A stretch of DNA of 10,808 nt from Alphaproteobacteria bacterium. GTDB lineage: Bacteria > Pseudomonadota > Alphaproteobacteria > Sphingomonadales > Emcibacteraceae. Shown here one piece after another: positions 1 to 7,603 of the stretch (position 1 is the first letter of the stretch; each line of letters begins with the position of its first letter). The translations under genes and the position numbers were made by a program. A model generated the notes under the pieces. That model was given only the letters and a program-made list of their open reading frames with translations. It made no database searches and was not told the DNA's origin. The stretch is taken from positions 1 through 10,808 of the forward strand of contig JAUILB010000079.1 in NCBI GenBank assembly GCA_030432815.1, read 5' to 3'.

Positions 1-266
1 GGTGGGGATTTATCTTCAGTGTCGATGGCTGGGTCTACAGCCGCAACAACGGGGTGTCGATTTTTGCGACGTACCCTGGCGTTTTTAAAACCATGTTTGT
101 ATTTTCCAGTGTGGCTTGGTTCTCCTTCGAGTACTTGAATTTTTTTGTGGTCGAAATTTGGTACTATCCTAACAATAAAATTTTCACAAACTTTGGCTTT
201 ATCTTTTGGTATCTGCTGTCCTTTACTGTAGTGTGGCCTGGCATTTTTGAGTGGTATACTTATTAG
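1..266 (+). CDS. 3' end of an uncharacterised aromatic-rich membrane protein, probably truncated at both ends
   Basis: The frame that starts at base 3 is open from the window edge to a TAG at 264-266 and encodes about 87 residues. The product is rich in Trp, Phe and Tyr and has two or three hydrophobic stretches. Visible motifs are DGWVYSR near the start, then FEYLNFF followed by WYYPNN, and finally WPGIFEW. I recall, from memory only, a family of multi-pass membrane proteins of unknown function with a similar order (DGxVYxR, FE..N, NWYY, P.xFE), and this may be a member. The last residues overlap the start of the MFS reading frame in another phase, so the C-terminus looks cut and replaced by foreign sequence. 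No function can be assigned. The protein-coding call is fairly good; the family link is weak. Confidence 0.5.
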   Translation, partial: WGFIFSVDGWVYSRNNGVSIFATYPGVFKTMFVFSSVAWFSFEYLNFFVVEIWYYPNNKIFTNFGFIFWYLLSFTVVWPGIFEWYTY

Positions 267-630
267 TATTCCGGCATTTTTTATGCCTCTTATTGCTGAT
301 GCTTATTTAGCCGCAACTGTAATTTATCTGATTAAATTTTTTGTAGGCATTCCATTAATAACAGGGACTACCGCAATTAGAATGTCTGTACCTAATCAAA
401 TGAGGGGGCAATTCACAGCAATTTACTTTATTTTTGTCGGTCTGATAGCTGCCAATCTTGGGCCTTTGTTACCAGGTTTCATAACAACATATGCATTTGC
501 TGATGATCCGTTGATGTTAAAGTATTCATTATCTATAACTGCAGCTATTGTAGCACCTATAGGAACAATATTTATCTGGTTCGGATGGCAGGAATATAAA
601 AAGCTCGTATACGCGAAAGAAGATGAATAA
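232..630 (+). pseudogene. C-terminal fragment of an MFS transporter (spinster-like), 5'-truncated
   Basis: This frame opens after a TAG at 229-231 and runs to TAA at 628-630. The only possible starts are non-ATG, such as TTG at 247, which has no Shine-Dalgarno sequence, or an internal ATG. The product has about 130 residues against 400-450 for a complete MFS protein. It carries three or four hydrophobic helices, and the piece SVPNQMRGQFTAIYFIFVGLIAANLGP matches the loop and helix 11 region of spinster-like MFS transporters of Alphaproteobacteria. It ends with a normal short charged cytoplasmic tail (EYKKLVYAKEDE). The N-terminal half and the first helices of the second half are missing, and the sequence upstream encodes a different membrane protein in another frame. 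It is therefore most likely a dead remnant, unless the join is an assembly error. Substrate unknown. Confidence 0.7.
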
Positions 631-642
631 AGAGGTAATAAA

Positions 643-1131
643 ATGAAATATATTATAGCAACCCTTTTATTTATCATTCCCTCTGCCGCCCTTACGCAAG
701 AACCACCAACAGCCCTACAGCAAACGTCAAATGATGCTCCGCTGTCCGGCTTGATCACTTTCGCTTTTTACAAGGACGTTGAAGCGGCTGAAGATTTTTA
801 TGTAAATATCATGGGCCTTAAAAAATCATATCACCGCGATATCACCCGCGTATTTCAGGTAACACCGGGGGCTGCTATTGGCCTTATGGATCATGCCGCT
901 GCACCCGATGTTGAACTGAATAACAAAGACATGGGCTTTAGTTTCATTGTCGCTAACACGGATGATGTGGACAGATGGTACGAATATTTAAAATCCCAAG
1001 ATGTCAATATCTATGCACCGCCAAGTGACGGCACACGTACGCCCGTACGCTCCGTTCATTTCTATGACACGGAAGGCTATGACATTGAAATTTTCGCCTG
1101 GCTTCCCGACGCAGAAATGATCAAAGAGTAA
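643..1131 (+). CDS. Secreted VOC (glyoxalase/bleomycin-resistance fold) protein
   Basis: The product has 162 residues. The start ATG is preceded by AGAGGT with a 6-base spacer, 12 bases after the MFS remnant. Residues 1-18 form a Sec signal peptide (MKYIIATLLFIIPSAALT, probable cleavage before QEPP), so the protein should be periplasmic. Residues about 37-153 make a single VOC domain with paired beta-alpha-beta-beta-beta units: DVEAAEDFYVNIMGLKKSY in the first, and DTEGYDIEIFAWLP closing the second. E149 fits the usual last metal ligand, but the expected His ligands at the start of each half (near residues 39-42 and 98-101) are absent, so classical glyoxalase I chemistry is doubtful. It may bind a small molecule or act with other ligands. 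The gene is convergent with the S12 hydrolase, with three bases between their stop codons and no visible terminator. Confidence 0.8.
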   Translation: MKYIIATLLFIIPSAALTQEPPTALQQTSNDAPLSGLITFAFYKDVEAAEDFYVNIMGLKKSYHRDITRVFQVTPGAAIGLMDHAAAPDVELNNKDMGFSFIVANTDDVDRWYEYLKSQDVNIYAPPSDGTRTPVRSVHFYDTEGYDIEIFAWLPDAEMIKE

Positions 1132-1134
1132 AGG

Positions 1135-2217
1135 TCAATTTCCGGGCATAAACGTATCAAGCATCATGTCTTTTACGACGCGGGAGCTGACACGGTAGCG
1201 GTTCATAAACACAATGAATGATACTTCCTTTTCCACATAGCGCGCGAAATAGGCTACAAATCCTGCGACCTGGCCACCGTGGCTGGTATTTTCCATCCCA
1301 TGGTCCGGTTCCACATCCCAACCAAGAGCATAGTATGTATTTGTGCCATCAGGAAGGATTGTGCTTTCCCACATTGTTTTCTTAGATGCTTCCGTTAAAA
1401 GCTCATTGCCATAAAGGGCGGCGTCCCATTTGGCCAGATCGGCCGCGGAGGATAAAAGCCCGCCCGCGCCAAGTGTTGACGATGTTTCAGTCGCATTTCG
1501 GTTAATCAATTCCCCGCGTTTATTGACCCAGTATCCTTCAGCGCGGCCTTTGATGATCGCTTCCGGGTCCGCAAAGCGTGTTTGCGTCATACCTAGCGGT
1601 TCAAATATCCTTTTCTTTAAAACCTTACCTATGGGCATATTATCTACACGTTCTACAATCATACTGGCGAGATAATGCCCGGTATTGGAATAGTACCAGC
1701 CCTGCCCCGGTTCAAAATCCATAGGACGGCCATTTGCTATCTTAATCACATCCTCCGGCGTTACCCGAAGCCGATAAATATCATATGTATAAATTTCCTC
1801 ATAATCGGGGATACCGGAAGTGTGGTTAAAAAGCTGCTTTACAGTTATTCCGGTCCAATCACTCGGAAGGTTTGGAAGGTACTTATGGATCGGGTCATTC
1901 AGGTTAAGCTTTCCTTCCTCAACCTGCATCATGGCTGCGGCAGCAACAAACTGCTTGCTGATTGATCCAATTTCAAAAACATGATCAGGTGCTACATCCA
2001 CATCAAGTTCCACATTTGATTTGCCGTATGTGCGAAGCTCAAGAATTTCACCTTTGCTTGCGACTGCGATCAGACCACCCGGGATATTGTTTTCCGTCAT
2101 ATAGGTTTCAATATTCTTATCCAGTTCTTTAAGTGCTTGATCCGAAGGCATCGTGACCTGCGCCACAGTAAAATTGCAACCAAAATTAAATAAAAGAGCT
2201 ATTATTGCAAAACGCAT
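1135..2217 (-). CDS. Secreted serine hydrolase of the beta-lactamase / S12 family
   Basis: The product has 360 residues. The ATG at 2217 has a good GAGGTAAG-type Shine-Dalgarno. An N-terminal signal (MRFAIIALLFNFGCNFTVAQ) suggests export; a Cys at position 14 is not in a good lipobox, so signal peptidase I cleavage after about residue 19 is more likely. The serine-hydrolase motifs are complete: S85-I-S-K88 (nucleophile and general base), Y176-S-N178, and H313-G-G315 in place of KTG. FNHTSGIPDYE and AGGLLSSAADLAKW are typical of the EstB / D-aminopeptidase / AmpC-like group. HxG instead of KTG favours an esterase or peptidase over a true class C beta-lactamase. It is the last gene of the minus-strand run, 11 bases after the GST gene. 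The substrate cannot be read from the sequence. Confidence 0.88.
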   Translation of the reverse strand: MRFAIIALLFNFGCNFTVAQVTMPSDQALKELDKNIETYMTENNIPGGLIAVASKGEILELRTYGKSNVELDVDVAPDHVFEIGSISKQFVAAAAMMQVEEGKLNLNDPIHKYLPNLPSDWTGITVKQLFNHTSGIPDYEEIYTYDIYRLRVTPEDVIKIANGRPMDFEPGQGWYYSNTGHYLASMIVERVDNMPIGKVLKKRIFEPLGMTQTRFADPEAIIKGRAEGYWVNKRGELINRNATETSSTLGAGGLLSSAADLAKWDAALYGNELLTEASKKTMWESTILPDGTNTYYALGWDVEPDHGMENTSHGGQVAGFVAYFARYVEKEVSFIVFMNRYRVSSRVVKDMMLDTFMPGN

Positions 2218-2228
2218 TTTTCTTACCT

Positions 2229-2897
2229 CTATTTTTGTACCATTTTAAATATTTCTATTGCCCGCTTATCATCATCGAGTTTTATTTCCTCTGGTGGAAT
2301 TTCAACACCAGTAGCGCAGGCAGGGCGTCTGGACATATCCTCCATCCAGCGCTGCAAATGATCAAGCCCATCAACAGATATACCGCCCCATTCATGACCC
2401 CTCACCCAGCACCAGTTGGCAATATCTGCAATTGAATAATCATCAGCAAGCCATTCATGATGGGCCAGATGCCCGTCAAGAACTTCAAAAAGGCGTCTGC
2501 TCTCATTTTGGTAGCGGTCAATAGCCGGCTGATATTTTTCCGGAAAATAACGGTAAAAGACATTGGCCTGCCCCATCATTGGGCCAATACCGCCCATTTG
2601 GAACATAAGCCACTGCATAACGCGGCTGCGCCCTTTTTCATCTGTTGGTAGAAGCTCCCCTGTTTTTTCCGCAAGATAAATCATGATGGCCCCGCTTTCA
2701 AAGACAGCAAAATCATCATTTCCCCGATCAATGATGGCTGGAATTCTGCCATTGGGATTTATTTTTAAAAACCAGGGTTCTTTTTGCTCATTTTCCATAA
2801 GCTTTAAATTATGAACGGTGTAATCCATACCCAATTCTTCGAGCGTCACTGTGGCCTTAAAACCGTTCGGTGTTCTTGCAGTATAGAGATCGATCAT
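2229..2897 (-). CDS. Glutathione S-transferase, Nu-class / YfcG-like
   Basis: The product has 222 residues from ATG 2897. A TTG one codon upstream is possible, but the ATG overlaps the TGA of the S10 gene as TGATG, which is typical translational coupling, and it aligns with the YfcG start. The N-terminal thioredoxin-like domain (1-80) carries T9-P-N11-G12, the polar pair that binds glutathione sulfur in Nu-class enzymes such as E. coli YfcG, then RIPAI with cis-Pro53 and FESGAI with E67-S68 for the gamma-glutamyl group. The helical domain (about 90-205) contains MQWLMFQMGGIGPMMGQ and the N-capping motif SIADIA with D158. Known relatives show strong disulfide-bond reductase activity toward GSH-linked disulfides and little classic transferase activity. 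It lacks a signal peptide and is cytosolic, unlike its two secreted neighbours. Confidence 0.88.
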   Translation of the reverse strand: MIDLYTARTPNGFKATVTLEELGMDYTVHNLKLMENEQKEPWFLKINPNGRIPAIIDRGNDDFAVFESGAIMIYLAEKTGELLPTDEKGRSRVMQWLMFQMGGIGPMMGQANVFYRYFPEKYQPAIDRYQNESRRLFEVLDGHLAHHEWLADDYSIADIANWCWVRGHEWGGISVDGLDHLQRWMEDMSRRPACATGVEIPPEEIKLDDDKRAIEIFKMVQK

Positions 2898-4414
2898 CAA
2901 TTTTGCCCTTTAGTTACAAATTGACGCATTTCACGAGTCATTTTTTCTAACGACGGCCCGTGTATGTAGATCATATGGCCCACTTCAAAATAGCTCATCT
3001 GCACACGTGACATATCAAATCCATACTGGTTGAATGTCATTTCCGTCCCGTGAAACGGTGTTGCCATATCGTAATATCCATTGGTAACGTAAATTCGCAA
3101 ATCTTTATTTTCGGCTTGTCCCTGTGCAAGAAGCGGTGCAACATTTGTCCCATTCCGCCCTTCCGGCCAGTTCCAACGGCCAATACCACCGAGGATATTA
3201 TATTCGCGGTGAATTCCCGTCACACCAAGGTCATTGCGCATATAATGCATTAGACCAGCCGTATATGCCGCATCAATCCCGGCCGATGAGGGATCATAAG
3301 AATATGTACGGTTATTGCCTTCCCGCTCATTAATGATAAATCGTCCGTCAAGACGGCCAACAGCTTTACGCTCTCTTCTCATCACTTCACTACGGTAAAG
3401 TGCCGCTGTTACCTTAAGGTCATTTATATCCAGATATTCTTTAGAAAGGCCCGTAAATTCATGAAGTTTATCGATTATTCCCTGTCTTTCTGCGGCAGGA
3501 AGTGAAGCCCCTTTAAGAAGTGCGGGTGCATATTCATCAATGGTAAAGGAACGTACCTGGCTTAAGAAATCTTCAATATTATCAGGGCGGTTTGGCACAA
3601 GATTATGGTACCAGCTGGTTGCTGCCATAGTCGGCAGATAGCTTAAATATCCAAAGATATGGGAATGCCGTGTATCTTCTAGATTAAAATCTAGAATTGA
3701 TGAAATTAAAATGACACCGTTAAATGCAACATCTGTCCACCCGCCTTCAAGTTCACCGATGAGCGCGGCTGCACGCGTTGTACCATAACTTTCACCAGCC
3801 AGATATTTGGGTGATTGCCAGCGGTTATTTTCGGTAAGCCAACGATAAATAAAATTCCCAACGGATTTTGCATCTTCCTCAACACCCCAGACATCTTTTC
3901 CGTCAGATTTACCCAATGTGCGTGAATATCCAACCCCAATAGGATCTATAACAACCATATCCGTCACATCAAGAAGGCTCAACGGGTTATCACGAAGATC
4001 AAAGGGCGCGGCGCCGTCATCGGTTGCATTATCATCAAGCACCACCCGTTTTGGGCCGAACACCCCCATATGAAGCCATACAGAAGAAGACCCCGGACCA
4101 CCATTAAAAATAAACATCACAGGACGATTTTCACCGGCACCGCTATCGTTACGAATATAAGACACATTCCACATAACGCCGGTAACTTCATCACTTGTTT
4201 CGTCGTACATCAGAGTTTCCTGCGCTGTCGCGGTATAGGATACATTTTCACCATTAATACGCATCTGATGCTCTGTGACAAATTTGGCAGGATTTTCCGG
4301 AACAGGCATGTTCTGAACTTCTCTGACGCTTCCCTCACGTTCTTGCGCAACTGCGATTGTGGCTGACAAAAGAACGGTAAAAATTATAACAATATTTTTA
4401 AATATGGATCCCAT
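2897..4414 (-). CDS. Secreted S10 serine carboxypeptidase
   Basis: The product has 505 residues. The ATG at 4414 is preceded by GAAGGA with about 7 bases of spacing. The signal peptide is MGSIFKNIVIIFTVLLSATIAVAQ (cleavage near residue 24), so the enzyme acts in the periplasm or outside. All S10 landmarks are present: FNGGPGSSS at 103-111 (substrate carboxylate and oxyanion region), GESYG at 207-211 with nucleophile S209, the acid D449 in NGYYDMATPF, and H480 in VGHMIYIHGP. Length and motif spacing suit the bacterial carboxypeptidase Y-like group. The family releases C-terminal amino acids from peptides, usually at acidic pH. The gene follows the SIS deaminase by 44 bases and overlaps the GST gene by one base (TGATG), so it is likely in the same transcript. 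Specificity unknown. Confidence 0.9.
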   Translation of the reverse strand: MGSIFKNIVIIFTVLLSATIAVAQEREGSVREVQNMPVPENPAKFVTEHQMRINGENVSYTATAQETLMYDETSDEVTGVMWNVSYIRNDSGAGENRPVMFIFNGGPGSSSVWLHMGVFGPKRVVLDDNATDDGAAPFDLRDNPLSLLDVTDMVVIDPIGVGYSRTLGKSDGKDVWGVEEDAKSVGNFIYRWLTENNRWQSPKYLAGESYGTTRAAALIGELEGGWTDVAFNGVILISSILDFNLEDTRHSHIFGYLSYLPTMAATSWYHNLVPNRPDNIEDFLSQVRSFTIDEYAPALLKGASLPAAERQGIIDKLHEFTGLSKEYLDINDLKVTAALYRSEVMRRERKAVGRLDGRFIINEREGNNRTYSYDPSSAGIDAAYTAGLMHYMRNDLGVTGIHREYNILGGIGRWNWPEGRNGTNVAPLLAQGQAENKDLRIYVTNGYYDMATPFHGTEMTFNQYGFDMSRVQMSYFEVGHMIYIHGPSLEKMTREMRQFVTKGQN

Positions 4415-4458
4415 CGATATTTCCTTCCCCAGATATTATTTTGGTACAGTTTAATCCC

Positions 4459-5484
4459 TTATAGGGTTTCTGTCACTTTCTTTAAGTTTGGCGGGCTATC
4501 AGGATTTAAACCTTTTACCCTGGCTAAATTCTCGACAAACTTATAATAACTTATTATAAGCAGTAGCGGATCAGTAAGTGGATATCCGGACGCGACAAAT
4601 GGCAATTTTTCAGCCTTTATTTGCTGATCTGTCGTTGCATAAATTTTTGCCCCCTGCGTTGATAATTGATTTGCAACCTGAATAATCGATTGCTCCGACG
4701 CATCCCTCGCGGTTAAGGCCAATACCGTAAAATCATTACCTATAATTGATTTTGGCCCGTGCATAACTTCGGCTGAACTAAAGGCTTCTGCATGAATTTG
4801 GCATGTTTCCTTGAACTTTAAGGCTGCTTCCAATGCAATGGCCATGGCTGGCCCTCTTCCAAGCACGTATAGCGATGACAGTTTTTCACAATGTTCTACC
4901 AGCGGCGACCAGTTACATTCAAGAGCCTGGTTGGCAAGATGCGGCAATTCTTTAAGGTTTTGCAAAAGCTTATCATCCTGTTTCCAGTGCGCTAATAACA
5001 AAAGTCCCGCAAATATTGAAGTCACAAATGTTTTAGTCGCTGCTACACTTTTTTCTACCCCAGCATTAATATTGAACACATGTCTACATTCTCTTGCCAA
5101 GGGAGAAGAAACATCATTTGTAATTGCAATATTTAATGCTCCCCCTTTTTTTGCCATGCGCGCCGTTTCCACAATATCAGGACTTTGACCTGATTGTGAA
5201 ATGGCAATATTCACACTTTGTTGTAGCGATAGCTGTTTTTTATATATCGATGTTACTGAAGGGCCAAGAGACGCAACAGGAATGCCCGCAAAACATTCAA
5301 TGGCATATTTCAGGTATAAACCGGCATGATCCGATGATCCCCTTGCAACTGTTGTAACCAGATGCGGATTTAAGGCATTAATTTCTGCGGCGGCCTCAAT
5401 AATATGGGTCTCTGATTTTTCAATAAGTCTTTCCAGAGCTTCCGGAATTTCATTAATTTCTTTTTGCATATTTGAAATTTGCAT
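4459..5484 (-). CDS. nagB-II: SIS-domain glucosamine-6-phosphate deaminase, NagB-II type
   Basis: I place the start at ATG 5484 (341 residues): GAGG lies 5 bases upstream and the N-terminus (MQISNMQKEINEIPEALERLI) fits known NagB-II proteins. A GTG at 5523 would add 13 residues but has no Shine-Dalgarno. Two SIS domains correspond to the isomerase half of GlmS without its glutaminase domain. Counting from the GTG, ARGSSDHAG is at 60-68, ISQSGQSPD at 108-116 and KSVAATKTF at 158-166. AEAFSSAEVMHGP (245-257) and GLNPDSPPNLKKVTETL at the end are also characteristic. The NagB-II group (for example in Shewanella) converts glucosamine-6-phosphate to fructose-6-phosphate and ammonia in GlcNAc use. 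Neither nagA nor a sugar kinase is in view. The gene lies between an efflux module and a carboxypeptidase, an unusual place. A related AgaS-like sugar isomerase is the main alternative. Confidence 0.82.
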   Translation of the reverse strand: MQISNMQKEINEIPEALERLIEKSETHIIEAAAEINALNPHLVTTVARGSSDHAGLYLKYAIECFAGIPVASLGPSVTSIYKKQLSLQQSVNIAISQSGQSPDIVETARMAKKGGALNIAITNDVSSPLARECRHVFNINAGVEKSVAATKTFVTSIFAGLLLLAHWKQDDKLLQNLKELPHLANQALECNWSPLVEHCEKLSSLYVLGRGPAMAIALEAALKFKETCQIHAEAFSSAEVMHGPKSIIGNDFTVLALTARDASEQSIIQVANQLSTQGAKIYATTDQQIKAEKLPFVASGYPLTDPLLLIISYYKFVENLARVKGLNPDSPPNLKKVTETL

Positions 5485-5543
5485 TGATACCTCGCTTAGT
5501 GGATTTATTTCTTTATAACTCACTGATTTTTAAATGCGATCAA

Positions 5544-6677
5544 TTAATCAAGCGTACGTTCGTATCGGAACATGGCAACAATACTTACCACAAAAATAAT
5601 AACCCAAAGCGGCCAGAATGAAGCATAAAGATCGCCGCTATCCGCCCCTTTAAGCATGATGCCGCGCATAAGACGCATGAAATGGGTCGCGGGAAGTGCC
5701 TCGCCAATATACTGCGCCCATTTGGGCATCCCCAGAAATGGAAATAAAAATCCGGAAAGCAGGATTTGCGGCAGCAATAAAAAGAAAGTCATTTGAAGCG
5801 CCTGCATCTGTGTTTTGGCAATCGATGAAAATAAAAACCCGATCAACAGATTAACAACAATATAGATTGATACAGCACCAATTAGCATCGCATACGAACC
5901 AGCCATTGGAATGGTAAAAATCAATTCCGCTGTAATGATAAAAACAGCTGTTTGCACATAACCTATAATGATATAGGGCGATACTTTACCCACCATCATT
6001 TCAAACGGTTTAATTGGCATCGCAAGCAGGTTTTCCATGGTTCCCCGTTCTTTTTCCCGGGTTATGGCCACTGCAGTGATCATTGTCATGGTCATAGCAA
6101 TGATGATCCCAAGAAGCCCCGGGATAATATTATATTGCGTAAGTCCCGCCGGGTTATATCTTTTATGAAGCACAACATCCACTGGCGGGGGAAGTGGGGC
6201 AAGCCCTGACAATGAGCCTGAAAGGTCACGCGAAAGACCGGACTGTACTATTTTCTCCATCGAATTTACGGCACCGGACGATGCGGAAGGGTCCGTTGCA
6301 TCAGCGACGAGAAGCAATTGCGGCCTGTCGCCCCTTACCAGATCGCGTCCGAAATTTTCAGGAATGATAAATATAAAGGATACTTTGCCTTCTCTGATAA
6401 GGCTTTCTGCCTCAACATCAGTAGCAGGGCGGTATGTTATATTCATAAAGGTTGAATTTTCCGCAGCCGCAACAATAGATCGCGAAAAAGATGAATGATC
6501 ACGGTCAATTAATGCCGTCGGCAGATGCCGCGGGTCGGAATTAATAGCAAACCCAAATAAAATAAGCTGCATGATCGGAACCCCCACCATCATGGCAAAA
6601 GTGGTGCGGTCTCGTCTCATTTGAACAAATTCTTTTAAAGCTACTGCCTTTATTCTGGCAAAGGAAAAGAGACTCAT
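5544..6677 (-). CDS. ABC-2 type transporter permease (YbhS/YbhR-like)
   Basis: The product has 377 residues. Its ATG overlaps the stop of the ATPase gene as ATGA, with GGAGG about 10 bases upstream. The architecture is that of the ABC2_membrane_3 group: a cytoplasmic N-terminus (KEFVQMRRDRTTFAMM), the first helix at about 28-45, a large extracytoplasmic domain at about 50-175, and five further helices near 184-204, 231-253, 262-285, 294-316 and 355-372. REKERGTMENLLAMPI (207-222) is the typical cytoplasmic coupling segment, and ILLSGFLFPFLGMPKWAQYIGEALPATHFMRLMRGI (306-340) is a highly characteristic C-terminal stretch. With the neighbouring ATPase and HlyD protein it should form an inner-membrane exporter. 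Only one permease gene is present, whereas E. coli has ybhS and ybhR, so a homodimer is the simplest arrangement. Confidence 0.92.
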   Translation of the reverse strand: MSLFSFARIKAVALKEFVQMRRDRTTFAMMVGVPIMQLILFGFAINSDPRHLPTALIDRDHSSFSRSIVAAAENSTFMNITYRPATDVEAESLIREGKVSFIFIIPENFGRDLVRGDRPQLLLVADATDPSASSGAVNSMEKIVQSGLSRDLSGSLSGLAPLPPPVDVVLHKRYNPAGLTQYNIIPGLLGIIIAMTMTMITAVAITREKERGTMENLLAMPIKPFEMMVGKVSPYIIIGYVQTAVFIITAELIFTIPMAGSYAMLIGAVSIYIVVNLLIGFLFSSIAKTQMQALQMTFFLLLPQILLSGFLFPFLGMPKWAQYIGEALPATHFMRLMRGIMLKGADSGDLYASFWPLWVIIFVVSIVAMFRYERTLD

Positions 6678-7603
6678 TGAAAATTATCCTCCGATCCGGT
6701 CATTAGATGAATAAACGCTTCTTCAAGTCCGGGATTACGTTCCTTCCAATCAAGTAGTGGATCATCAAAATAAGGTTCAATTGCTTTTTTCAAACTTTCC
6801 TTATCACTTCCGGTAACATGTAATGCCGTGCCAAAACGGGCAACATCATCAACGCCATCGATGCCCTTAAGTTTATTGCTTAAGGCTTTTAAACCCTTTC
6901 CTTCGACACGCCAGGTATGAATACCCACTCTGTCAACCAGTTCATCTGATGGTGCATCAATAAGTTTTTTTCCGTATGCAATATAGGCAATATAATCACA
7001 TTGAACTGCTTCATCCATATAATGGGTGGATACCAAAATGGTCACGCCACGGTCTGATAACATATGGATCGTGTCCCAGAATTCGCGTCTCGCTTTCGGA
7101 TCTACACCCGCTGTCGGTTCATCAAGAAGTAATAATTCAGGATCATGAAGCATACATGCAGCTAGCGCCAAACGTTGCTTCCATCCACCGGAAAGAGAGC
7201 CCGCAAGTTGGTGTGATCTTGCACTTAAGCCTAAATCCTCAAGGGCATCGTCAACTTTCTTCTTTCGGTTTTCCACCTTATACATACGGGCAACAAAATC
7301 CAGGTTCTCCCGAATGGTAAGATCTTCCCATAACGAAAATTTCTGCGTCATATATCCGACGCGTTTCTTGATTTCGGACGAATCCTTAACAACATCAAAC
7401 CCAAGTGCAGTACCTGATCCGGCATTGGGCACAAGCAACCCGCAAACCATTCTGATTGTTGTTGTTTTTCCGGAACCATTTGGACCCAAAAAGCCATATA
7501 CCGCTCCTTTAGGAACTTTCAAATCAAAATGGTCAACAACGGTTTTATCACCAAATATTTTGGTAAGCCCCTGCACATCTATAACCATTTCAGGATCATT
7601 CAT
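6674..7603 (-). CDS. ABC transporter ATP-binding protein (YbhF-like, single NBD)
   Basis: The product has 309 residues. All nucleotide-binding motifs are intact: Walker A GPNGSGKT (40-47), Q-loop Q87 in YMTQKFSLWEDLTIRENLDFVARMY, signature LSGGW (137-141), Walker B LLLLDE ending in E162, and the H-loop H194 in STHYMDEA. The stretch around the Q-loop is nearly diagnostic for the YbhF/CcmA-like group of ABC-2 exporters. E. coli YbhF is a fusion of two such domains, while this protein has one, so it must dimerise. The C-terminal 80 residues form the accessory domain common in drug-exporter ATPases, ending in NPGLEEAFIHLMTG. The start codon overlaps the HlyD stop (ATGA) and the stop overlaps the permease start (ATGA), so all three are translationally coupled. 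Confidence 0.94.
   Translation of the reverse strand: MNDPEMVIDVQGLTKIFGDKTVVDHFDLKVPKGAVYGFLGPNGSGKTTTIRMVCGLLVPNAGSGTALGFDVVKDSSEIKKRVGYMTQKFSLWEDLTIRENLDFVARMYKVENRKKKVDDALEDLGLSARSHQLAGSLSGGWKQRLALAACMLHDPELLLLDEPTAGVDPKARREFWDTIHMLSDRGVTILVSTHYMDEAVQCDYIAYIAYGKKLIDAPSDELVDRVGIHTWRVEGKGLKALSNKLKGIDGVDDVARFGTALHVTGSDKESLKKAIEPYFDDPLLDWKERNPGLEEAFIHLMTGSEDNFQ

Noticed and set aside
423..758. 111-residue minus-strand open frame opposite the MFS remnant and VOC start
   Set aside because: It crosses two plus-strand genes with good family matches, and its own translation has no recognisable domain; it is an antisense shadow.
1129..1137. A bidirectional terminator between the convergent VOC and S12 genes
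   Set aside because: Only three bases separate the stop codons and no hairpin with a T-run is visible on either side.
4456..4466. CCCT/AGGG inverted repeat at the end of the NagB-II gene as a terminator
   Set aside because: The stem has only four pairs and no T-run follows, so it does not look like an intrinsic terminator.
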